Shown here piece by piece: positions 1 to 5,453 of a stretch of 6,040 bases of DNA. Position 1 is the stretch's first letter. Every line of letters begins with the position of its first letter. The translations under genes were made by a program, and so were the position numbers. The DNA is taken from assembly GCA_030656535.1 (NCBI GenBank), contig JAUSPL010000265.1:1-6040 (forward strand), given 5' to 3'. Under the pieces are notes generated by a model. The model saw only the letters and a list, made by a program, of their open reading frames with translations, was not told where the DNA came from and searched no databases. The stretch comes from Gemmobacter sp. GTDB lineage: Bacteria > Pseudomonadota > Alphaproteobacteria > Rhodobacterales > Rhodobacteraceae.

Positions 1-93
1 GCCATAGTGTCGCCCAACCAACGCAGAAAACGCTGCCCGGTCACCCGAGGCAGCGGCGGTCGCAAGCAGTTCATCCGCAGTTTCCATACGCAT
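1..93 (-). CDS. ECF-like RNA polymerase sigma factor, N-terminal fragment (runs off left edge)
   Basis: Reading the minus strand from an ATG at 93 gives an open frame of 31 codons reaching the window edge: MRMETADELLATAAASGD, then RAAFSALVGRHYG. An acidic/Leu-rich start, then A-x-x-GD-x-x-AF-x-x-L-(V/I)-x-R-H-Y, is the usual opening of sigma-70 region 2 in ECF-type sigma factors, which direct core RNA polymerase to regulon promoters. Only this opening is visible; regions 2.2-2.4 and 4 lie outside, so the subgroup and partner anti-sigma factor cannot be named. The start is uncertain: GTG at 96, ATG at 93 and ATG at 87 are all in frame and none has a good Shine-Dalgarno sequence. It lies 81 bp downstream of a small minus-strand gene and could be co-transcribed with it. 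A sigma-like pattern in so few residues could occur by chance, hence moderate confidence. Confidence 0.68.
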   Translation of the reverse strand, partial: MRMETADELLATAAASGDRAAFSALVGRHYG

Positions 94-139
94 CACGATA
101 GGTGAGACGCAGCCCAAAGGGCAATCCTTGGCAAATGGG

Positions 140-184
140 AAAAAAATGCTTCGGGTCTGGTGATCGCAAACAGATCAGGCGATC
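140..184 (-). terminator. Possible weak terminator after the 60-aa gene
   Basis: On the minus strand a six-base inverted repeat (GATCGC at 184-179 and its partner at 167-162, loop 11) spans the stop codon of the 60-aa gene. A run of seven T residues follows at 146-140. The stem and T-run are about 15 bases apart, unlike a textbook intrinsic terminator, so this is only a suggestion. The rest of the gap down to the sigma-factor start shows no clear promoter. Confidence 0.2.
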
Positions 185-357
185 GACCCTGTATCGACCG
201 CGTGCGGCAGCTGCATCCGTTCCGACGCCGCCGGGGTCACGCCCTTGCCCGCAAGCCGCTGGCGCAATTCGTCGCTGGACGAGGAATGGCGGATGTCCTG
301 GGCAATCAGCTGGCGGATCTGCGACAGAATCTGCGGGTCTGGATCGTTGTCAAACAT
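175..357 (-). CDS. Small conserved-looking hypothetical protein, 60 aa
   Basis: An ATG at 357 opens a 60-codon frame ending in TGA at 175-177. The protein begins MFDNDPDPQILSQIRQLIAQ. It looks soluble: a predicted amphipathic helix rich in I/L/R (about residues 8-22), a Ser-rich turn (SSSS, about 25-28), a second helix with DELRQRLAGKG (about 29-39), then a short tail with a LPHAVDTGSIA ending. There is no signal peptide, membrane segment or cysteine. GAGG at 364-367, six bases upstream of the ATG, is a good ribosome-binding site. It supports this start over the longer in-frame opening at 420, whose added residues look like translated leader. The next minus-strand gene downstream is the sigma-factor fragment, so a regulatory partnership is possible but unproven. 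I do not recognise the family. It does not look like NepR, the short anti-sigma factor of alphaproteobacteria. Confidence 0.62.
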   Translation of the reverse strand: MFDNDPDPQILSQIRQLIAQDIRHSSSSDELRQRLAGKGVTPAASERMQLPHAVDTGSIA

Positions 358-363
358 GCGGGG

Positions 364-367
364 CCTC
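364..367 (-). promoter_or_regulatory. Shine-Dalgarno GAGG that fixes the start of the 60-aa gene
   Basis: Minus-strand GAGG sits six bases before the ATG at 357. No comparable site precedes the alternative in-frame start at 420, so this motif decides the start. Confidence 0.55.
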
Positions 368-418
368 GTGCATTCAAGCGACACTTTACCGCCACAGACT
401 GCTGAACGAGAAAGGCGC

Positions 419-442
419 AATTGGCCCTGAATTCAGGCAATT
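419..442. promoter_or_regulatory. Palindromic element upstream of the 60-aa gene (candidate operator)
   Basis: The 358-539 spacer contains no convincing gene. Within it, CCTGAATTCAGG (426-437) is a perfect 12-bp palindrome. Flanking AATTG (419-423) and CAATT (438-442) extend the symmetry, with a two-base GC insertion on the left. It lies about 70 bp upstream of the ATG at 357 and about 100 bp past the stop of the phosphoribosyltransferase gene. Its place and symmetry suit a dimeric regulator site. A hairpin at the end of the upstream transcript is the alternative, although no T-run follows on the minus strand. Confidence 0.35.
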
Positions 443-484
443 TTCCGACATTCAACCGCCGCGCCAACATCAGACACCTGTCGC

Positions 485-526
485 TGCGACGCGGGTTTTG
501 CTTTGCCCAAGGCCAGGGACGTCGCA
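485..526 (-). repeat. Inverted repeat just downstream of the phosphoribosyltransferase gene
   Basis: TGCGACG (485-491) and CGTCGCA (520-526) are exact inverted repeats separated by 28 bases. They start 14 bases past the TAA of the minus-strand gene ending at 540. The loop can form a smaller GGG/CCC hairpin. Together they could make a 3' stabilising or rho-dependent termination structure, but the loop is large and no T-run follows. Confidence 0.25.
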
Positions 527-539
527 AGCCCTCAGTTCG

Positions 540-1211
540 TTACGGCCGCCAACGGCCATCGGCCCCCAGATGCAACCGGGGTGTCGCAAAGGCCGCCTCG
601 ACCGGACAGCTTGCCACGCTTTGCCAGCCAACCCCTTGCACCATCGCAAACCCAGCCACCTGCGGGATGATTTCGGCCCGCAACAGCAGGGCCATGATGG
701 CACGCAGGGTGCTGCCTGAACTGGCGACATCATCTATCACCGCCACACGCCGCCCCGCCAGCAATGGCAGCATCCGGGGGTCCAGATACAGTCGCTTGAT
801 CTGATCGGGGCTGGTGATCGAGGTCATGGGTTCGGACAGCCCCTCATCATACCAGAACTTGCGCGACGTCCCGAGCGGCACGAACCGCCTATGCCCAAGC
901 CGCTGCGCCACCGCCGCCGCCAGCGACAAGCCCAGCGTCGGCACCCCGATCACCACGTCAGGTCGGTATTCGGCCAGCCGCATGGCCAGCGTATCGGCCA
1001 GAACGCCCTGCACCGCAAACGAGGCCTGATTGACGATCAACGACGCCACTGCCTGACGACCATCGCCGGGCAGCACCCGGATCGGCAGCGCGATCTGCCT
1101 GCCGTCGGGCAAGGTGGCGGGATAATGCCCCAGGAATCCGGTCACGTTGTCGCCGTCCAGCACGCCCGCCGGATAGATTTCCTGCCAGAACTCGTGCGGA
1201 GCCAATGTCAT
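540..1211 (-). CDS. Type I phosphoribosyltransferase (purine-salvage type)
   Basis: The 223-residue protein has a PRPP-binding loop at about residues 156-168 (VAVIDDVASSGST), two acidic residues followed by a small-residue/Gly-Ser-Thr turn, the hallmark of class I phosphoribosyltransferases. An upstream strand-loop (DVVIGVPTLGLSLAAAVAQ, about 85-103) matches the usual IvGvptgGi-type loop, and a segment with SRKFWYDEGL (about 116-125) resembles the flexible catalytic loop region of the adenine/xanthine enzymes. Such enzymes join a nucleobase to PRPP, giving the 5'-nucleotide and pyrophosphate in the cytoplasm. The base specificity cannot be read here. Its ATG overlaps the TGA of the nucleoside hydrolase as ATGA (1208-1211), which fixes the start and implies translational coupling; no strong Shine-Dalgarno precedes it. 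Paired with that hydrolase, it would recapture the released base. It is the last gene of this operon, ending in TAA. Apt- or Xpt-like naming would be over-reach. Confidence 0.85.
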   Translation of the reverse strand: MTLAPHEFWQEIYPAGVLDGDNVTGFLGHYPATLPDGRQIALPIRVLPGDGRQAVASLIVNQASFAVQGVLADTLAMRLAEYRPDVVIGVPTLGLSLAAAVAQRLGHRRFVPLGTSRKFWYDEGLSEPMTSITSPDQIKRLYLDPRMLPLLAGRRVAVIDDVASSGSTLRAIMALLLRAEIIPQVAGFAMVQGVGWQSVASCPVEAAFATPRLHLGADGRWRP

Positions 1212-2128
1212 GCGGTCAACCGTGCGGCCAGCAGATCCAGCGCCCGCGCCCCGTCCACCTCCATCGCCACATGGATCACCGGGCGGGTTGCATCCGGCGT
1301 CAGCGCGCCTGCATCCCGGGTCGGACCCAGATCAACCGACAGGCCCATCGGTTCCAGCGTGAACAGGGACGGATCTTCGGCCAGCAACATCACGCAGGGG
1401 TCATGCAAGGGGCGGCTTTCCGACCCTGGTCCGGAAACCGTGGTGTTTTGAAAATAGGCGCGGATCAACGCCGCACTTGCCACTGCGCCTGTCTTGCCCG
1501 ACGCCTGCAGCCTGTCGCAATAGGGCTGCGAGGCACGGACCTTGCGTGTCACGTCCAGCGGGATCAGGATCACCGGCAAACCGGCACCGAACACGATGTC
1601 TGCCGCTTCGGGGTCGGCCGCCATGTTGAACTCGGATCTGGGGCCGATGTTGCCCTTGTCAAGCACCGCCCCGCCCATCGCGATCACCCGCCGGATGCGG
1701 CGGGCGGCTGCAGGGTGATCCGTCACCAACCGGGCAAGATTGGTCAGCGGCCCCAGCGTCAGCAGGTCCACCGTTCCCGCAGGCTCGACCATGAACCGCG
1801 CCGCAAGCCAAGCCACCGCATCGCCCCCCGGTTCTGCCAAGGGCGCCGGAAACGCCACACCGCCCAGACCGTCGGACCCGTGGATCTCGGCCACATCAAA
1901 CCCCTTGCACGCCAAAGGCCCCGCAGCCCCGGCAAAGACCGGCACATCCTGCCGACCTGCCAGCGCCAGCAACCGCCCGGCGTTGCGCGTCGTCGTCGTG
2001 ATCCCGATGTTACCCGCGACGGTCGTGATGCCCAGGATGACAAACACGGGCGAGGCCAGCGCGAACAGGATGGCGACGGCGTCGTCAATCCCGGGGTCTG
2101 TGTCGATGATGGCGCGGATCGTGGTCAT
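1208..2128 (-). CDS. Nucleoside hydrolase (inosine-uridine preferring family)
   Basis: The 306-residue protein has the usual length and motif order of the IUNH family, which cleaves the N-glycosidic bond of ribonucleosides to base plus ribose. IIDTDPGIDDA (residues 7-17) carries the calcium/ribose-binding aspartates D11, D15 and D16. TVAGN (36-40) supplies the ribose-contacting Asn; IHGSDGLGG (82-90), LTLGPLTN (123-130), N160, and EFN (166-168) follow. LHDPC (241-245) gives H242 and the last metal Asp D243; a His here is the proton donor in nonspecific/IU-type enzymes. All expected active-site residues are present, so it should be active. There is no signal peptide, so it is cytoplasmic. AAAGGA at 2141-2136 lies seven bases before the ATG, a good ribosome-binding site. 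It is first in an operon with the phosphoribosyltransferase (ATGA overlap) and divergent from the adenine-deaminase-like gene. Purine or pyrimidine preference cannot be decided, though the neighbours favour purines. Confidence 0.93.
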   Translation of the reverse strand: MTTIRAIIDTDPGIDDAVAILFALASPVFVILGITTVAGNIGITTTTRNAGRLLALAGRQDVPVFAGAAGPLACKGFDVAEIHGSDGLGGVAFPAPLAEPGGDAVAWLAARFMVEPAGTVDLLTLGPLTNLARLVTDHPAAARRIRRVIAMGGAVLDKGNIGPRSEFNMAADPEAADIVFGAGLPVILIPLDVTRKVRASQPYCDRLQASGKTGAVASAALIRAYFQNTTVSGPGSESRPLHDPCVMLLAEDPSLFTLEPMGLSVDLGPTRDAGALTPDATRPVIHVAMEVDGARALDLLAARLTA

Positions 2129-2154
2129 GAGGCTGTCCTTTCAGGCTTTCGCAA

Positions 2155-2182
2155 TTCATATTCGCCCCGTCAGGGGTTACAA
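2155..2182 (-). promoter_or_regulatory. Candidate promoter for the nucleoside hydrolase operon
   Basis: On the minus strand TTGTAA (2182-2177) and TATGAA (2160-2155) are separated by 16 bases. This is a plausible sigma-70-type -35/-10 pair placed 26 bp upstream of the ATG at 2128. The consensus match is partial and this is inference only. No equally convincing pair was found for the divergent plus-strand gene. Confidence 0.35.
2165..2176. promoter_or_regulatory. CCCC-GTCA-GGGG palindrome in the divergent spacer (candidate operator)
   Basis: Four C and four G flank GTCA, forming a 12-bp interrupted palindrome near the centre of the 80-bp divergent intergenic region, inside the spacer of the candidate minus-strand promoter. 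A regulator bound here could control both the hydrolase operon and the adenine-deaminase-like gene. GC-rich inverted repeats of this size arise easily in such a genome, so support is modest. Confidence 0.3.
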
Positions 2183-2208
2183 GGAAAAGCCGCAGCCGGA
2201 GTAGCCCC

Positions 2209-4062
2209 ATGCCTGATGATCTTTCCCTTGATCCCATTGCCGAAACCGCGATCCGGCAAGCACTGGTTCTGGTTGCCTTGGGCAAACGCCCGGCCGACAC
2301 CCTGCTGCGGGTGGGCCGCCTGTTCGACGCCGCCACCGCGACGTGGATCGAGGACGCAGAAATCGCGATCTGCGGCCGCCGCATCGCATTCACCGGCCCG
2401 CGCGGGTCATATCCCGGCGCTGCAGCGCACGTGGTGGACCGCACCCACCTGTGCGCCGTTCCCGGTTTTGGCGAGGTGCACAAACACATCGAATCGAGTC
2501 ACCTGACCCCGGAACACGAGGCCGCACTTGTCTTGCCGCACGGCAACACCTGGACCTGCGAGGCAAGCCACGAATTTTCCAACGTCAACGGGGCAAACAA
2601 CCTCGACTTCTGGCTGACGGCGCGTGCTGCTGGTTGTCCGTTGAAGATATTTCCCCTGCCGGGGTCTGCGGTCCCCCCCACCGCCTTCGAAGTGTCGGGC
2701 GGCTGGTTCGGCGGGGCAGAGCAAGCCGGGTTCATGGCCCATCCGATGGTCGCGGGGCTGGATGAGGTGATGGATTGGCCCGCAGTCTGGAACGCGGAAA
2801 ACCCCGCCCACCCGCGCCTGTGGGGGATGATCGGGGCCACACTTGCCGCGCGTGGCGTGGTCGAGGGCCACGGTGCGGGTCTGCGCGACCTGCCATCCAT
2901 CAACGGCTTTGCCGCCGCAGGGCTGTCGTCGGACCACGAGGCCTGGACGGCGGAAGAGGCCTGGGACAAGCTGCGCCACGGAATTTTTCTGGAAATCCGC
3001 CCGCATTCGATGCCCGATATCATCGGGGGCCTGCTGGAACGCGGCCTGCGCGACTGGTCCCAGGTGGCCTTTGCCACCGATGATCGGTCGGCCTCGGACA
3101 CGCTGCGGATGGGTGCAACCGATCACAACGTCCGGCTGGCAATCCAGTCCGGCCTTTCGCCCGAAACTGCCATACAGTGCGTCACCATCAACCCCGCCCG
3201 CCACATGCGGCTGACGCCTTGGGTCGGGTCAATCGCGCCGGGCCGCTACGGCGATATTGTGCTGCTGTCCGATGTGGACACCATTCAGATCGCCGAGGTC
3301 TGGGCCGACGGTGCGCAGGTATCCGAAGGCGACCGCTATATCGGCCCGTTGCCCCGGATCGAATGGCCTGTTTGGTCGACACGGTCGGTCAACCTTCCCC
3401 GCGACCTTATCGCGGATGACTTCGCCATTCCCGCGCCGCAGGGACGCACATCGGTCAAGGCCGCGTTGCTGCGTCCGTTCCACTGGACAGATGATTTCAT
3501 CGAAACCGATCTGGCTGTGGAAAACGGGACGGTCCAGCGTGACACCGCCCGCAACATCACGAAATTCGCCGTTGTGGACCGATACACCGGCGCCGCCAAT
3601 ATCGGGCGCATGTTCTGGTTGGGGACTGGCCCCGCCACCCCGGGCACGGCGGTTGGCTGTTCCGTCGCGCATGACAGCCACAATATCTGGGTTGTCGGAT
3701 CTTGTGACGCCGCGATGGCACAGGTCGTCAACCGCATCCGCGCCAATCAGGGCGGTTGGGCGCTGTCGACAGCAGGACAGATCACCGCCGAAGTCCGCTA
3801 CGAAGTCGGCGGCCTGATGACCTGCCGCCCCGCCGCCGCCCTGGACGCCGAGATGGACCACCTGTACGCCGAGGCGGCAAAGATCGACTGGATGTACGAG
3901 CCCACCTTCAGCCCGCGCTGGTCCGCCGGATTCCCGGAACGCCTGCAATTCGCCACCCTGACCTGCGCGCCCTGGCGCTGGGTGTTGGTGGCGCCGAATG
4001 ATGCGGCACCAACCGGCTTGGTCAACGTCCAGACGGGCGCATCGCATCCGGTGGTCTGGTGA
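2209..4062 (+). CDS. Adenine-deaminase-family amidohydrolase, divergent
   Basis: The 617-residue protein follows the whole adenine deaminase layout: a short N-terminal beta domain (about 30-85), a metal-dependent barrel, and the adenine-deaminase C-terminal domain (about 400-617). Visible motifs are PGFGEVHKHIESSHLTP (85-101; metal His H91 and H93), GLDEVMD (183-189; the likely bridging Glu is E185), EGHGAGL (219-225), LSSDHEAW (239-246), FATDDR (288-293; D291 or D292 as catalytic Asp), a SIAPGRYGDIVLL linker (341-353), and AHDSHNIWVVG (487-497). The family hydrolyses adenine to hypoxanthine and ammonia in the cytoplasm. The motifs are variants, however: EASHEFSNV (118-126) where DPHEIANV is usual, PGSAVPPT (151-158) where PSCVPAT is usual, and Ala before TDD where Cys is usual. 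The exact substrate is therefore open. GGAG at 2198-2201, seven bases before the ATG, supports this start. The gene stands alone on the plus strand between two minus-strand operons of related function. Confidence 0.88.
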   Translation: MPDDLSLDPIAETAIRQALVLVALGKRPADTLLRVGRLFDAATATWIEDAEIAICGRRIAFTGPRGSYPGAAAHVVDRTHLCAVPGFGEVHKHIESSHLTPEHEAALVLPHGNTWTCEASHEFSNVNGANNLDFWLTARAAGCPLKIFPLPGSAVPPTAFEVSGGWFGGAEQAGFMAHPMVAGLDEVMDWPAVWNAENPAHPRLWGMIGATLAARGVVEGHGAGLRDLPSINGFAAAGLSSDHEAWTAEEAWDKLRHGIFLEIRPHSMPDIIGGLLERGLRDWSQVAFATDDRSASDTLRMGATDHNVRLAIQSGLSPETAIQCVTINPARHMRLTPWVGSIAPGRYGDIVLLSDVDTIQIAEVWADGAQVSEGDRYIGPLPRIEWPVWSTRSVNLPRDLIADDFAIPAPQGRTSVKAALLRPFHWTDDFIETDLAVENGTVQRDTARNITKFAVVDRYTGAANIGRMFWLGTGPATPGTAVGCSVAHDSHNIWVVGSCDAAMAQVVNRIRANQGGWALSTAGQITAEVRYEVGGLMTCRPAAALDAEMDHLYAEAAKIDWMYEPTFSPRWSAGFPERLQFATLTCAPWRWVLVAPNDAAPTGLVNVQTGASHPVVW

Positions 4063-4083
4063 CACCTTGTCCCATTCAAGACC

Positions 4084-4125
4084 ATGCCACGTGCGTCCTT
4101 GATGGCGCACTGGTCGCGATGGCAT
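4084..4125. terminator. Nested inverted repeat between convergent genes
   Basis: The 74-bp spacer between the convergent stop codons contains an outer pair ATGCCA (4084-4089) / TGGCAT (4120-4125) and an inner pair GTGCG (4091-4095) / CGCAC (4106-4110) with a 10-base loop. A stem here could help end transcription from both sides. There is no T-run on either strand and the two stems are separated by an asymmetric internal loop, so it would not be a standard intrinsic terminator. Confidence 0.35.
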
Positions 4126-4136
4126 AGCCGCACACC

Positions 4137-5453
4137 CTATGCAGCGTCGATTTCGGCCATTCTGTGCCGGAACCGACCGGCCACCTGCGCCGCATCGGCC
4201 ATTACCTTGGCGCGGTCCATGGTCATGGCCTGACGGTCGCGCAACAGCCACTGCCCGGCCACCATCACGTCGCGCACATCAGGGGCCATCGCGGAAAACA
4301 CCAGCGTCGCGTAGATGTCATAGATCGGATGCAACCGTGGCGCATCCAGGCTGACGCGGATCAGGTCGGCCTGCTTGCCCGCCACCAGCGACCCCACCCG
4401 CCCGTCCAGCCCAAGCACCCGCGCGCCTTCCAGGGTCGCCATGCGGATCACCTCGACAGACGGCATCGGCTTGCGCGAATGACCCGCAAGCTTCTGGAAC
4501 ATCGACACCGGCCCAAACTGCGCGAACAGATCCAGCGTATTGCCGCTCATCGGGCCATCGGTGGAAATGCCCACCGGAATGCCCGCAGCCCGCATCGCCA
4601 CGACGGGCGCGATACCACGGCCCGCCTTGCCATTGGCGCGTGCGTTATGGGCAACCCCCACCCCGGCCTCGGCCATGCGGGCGATGTCGTCGGGCGACAC
4701 ATGCAGCGAATGTGCGCAGATCAGCCCCGGTCGCAGCAAACCCGCCTGGTCCACTGCCTGCACCGGCGTCAGCCCATGCCGCGCGGCCCAGTCGTTTTCC
4801 GCATCTGTTTCGCCCACATGCATCTGGATCGGCAGGCCGGGGTGGTCTTCGGCCCAGCGCGCCACCCTCTCCATCACCGCAATCCCGGTGGAATAGGGCG
4901 CATGCGGAGCAATGGACGGCGTTATGCGAGGGTGGTCGCCATAGGCCGCGACCAGTTCATCGACGCGGGCAAAGCCCTCGTCCCAGGTCTTGTGATCCGG
5001 CGGGTCAAAGTCGGCCAGCGTCTGCCCGACCACCGCGCGCAAGCCGCAGGCATCCAAGACCGCCGCGACCTCGGTTTCAAAATAGTACATATCGGCGACT
5101 GTGGTGACCCCGCCCATGATCGATTCCAGCGCCGACAATGCCGTGCCCGCGCGCACCATGTCCGGGCTGACAAATCCCCGCTCCAGCGGCAGGATATAGC
5201 GGTACAGACGGTCGTCGACATCCTCGCCCAGGCCCCGGAACAGCGACATCGCCAGATGCGAGTGCGGGTTGACCATGCCGGGCATCAAAACGTCACCGCC
5301 CAGATCGACCACCTGCGCCCCGGCAGTGTCTGGGGCTGGCCCGACCCCAAGTCCCGCAATGCGGTCACCGTCCACCAGCAACCAGCCGCGTGGCATGACC
5401 GGCATGCCGGGCGTGCAGGGCAACAGCAACGCGTTGACGAAAAGGGTCTTCAT
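4137..5453 (-). CDS. Amidohydrolase, MTA/SAH-deaminase and guanine-deaminase-like group
   Basis: The 438-residue protein is a complete amidohydrolase of the deaminase group that includes TrzN/AtzB-type enzymes, SsnA and 5-methylthioadenosine/S-adenosylhomocysteine deaminases. After a beta-rich N-terminus, PGMVNPHSHLAMSLFRG (58-74) gives metal His H64 and H66. APHAPYS (182-188) follows, then MHVGETDAE (211-219) with metal His H212 and catalytic Glu E215, AHSLHVS (247-253) and VAHNARANGK (267-276; H269). GISTDGPMSGN (295-305) gives metal Asp D299, and VGSLVAGKQADLI (353-365) is the closing beta-strand motif. It should deaminate an amino-heterocycle, plausibly a purine, in the cytoplasm. The segment after H269 lacks the Pro-x-Ser-Asn pattern common in MTA/SAH deaminases, so specificity is uncertain. 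The start is ATG at 5453 because it overlaps the TGA of the ABC ATPase as ATGA (5450-5453). A GTG seven codons upstream (5474) would add only residues inside that gene and lacks a ribosome-binding site. Confidence 0.88.
   Translation of the reverse strand: MKTLFVNALLLPCTPGMPVMPRGWLLVDGDRIAGLGVGPAPDTAGAQVVDLGGDVLMPGMVNPHSHLAMSLFRGLGEDVDDRLYRYILPLERGFVSPDMVRAGTALSALESIMGGVTTVADMYYFETEVAAVLDACGLRAVVGQTLADFDPPDHKTWDEGFARVDELVAAYGDHPRITPSIAPHAPYSTGIAVMERVARWAEDHPGLPIQMHVGETDAENDWAARHGLTPVQAVDQAGLLRPGLICAHSLHVSPDDIARMAEAGVGVAHNARANGKAGRGIAPVVAMRAAGIPVGISTDGPMSGNTLDLFAQFGPVSMFQKLAGHSRKPMPSVEVIRMATLEGARVLGLDGRVGSLVAGKQADLIRVSLDAPRLHPIYDIYATLVFSAMAPDVRDVMVAGQWLLRDRQAMTMDRAKVMADAAQVAGRFRHRMAEIDAA

Noticed and set aside
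175..357. NepR-type anti-sigma factor
   Set aside because: The size and a sigma neighbour invited the idea, but the sequence lacks the helix pattern I would expect for NepR, and the sigma fragment cannot be tied to the EcfG group.
306..527. Minus-strand 73-codon frame covering the spacer upstream of the 60-aa gene
   Set aside because: It overlaps the better supported 60-aa gene in another frame and runs through the palindrome. Its Arg/Cys-rich product has no recognisable pattern.
102..719. Plus-strand open frame of 205 codons in the left region
   Set aside because: It overlaps the 60-aa gene and the phosphoribosyltransferase on the other strand. The product is Arg/Pro/Gln-rich without motifs.
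1205..2506. Long plus-strand open frame of over 400 codons across the nucleoside hydrolase
   Set aside because: It lies antisense to a gene with complete IUNH motifs. Its product is Arg/His/Gln/Pro-rich with no domain, as expected for a shadow frame in GC-rich DNA.
2407..3204. Minus-strand open frame of 265 codons inside the adenine-deaminase-like gene
   Set aside because: It is opposite the conserved metal-binding motifs of the real gene, has no recognisable domain, and no ribosome-binding site stands out.
3229..4251. Minus-strand open frame of 340 codons spanning the end of the adenine-deaminase-like gene and the convergent gap
   Set aside because: Its composition is typical of a shadow frame, and it overlaps both the adenine-deaminase C-terminal domain and the end of the opposite amidohydrolase gene.
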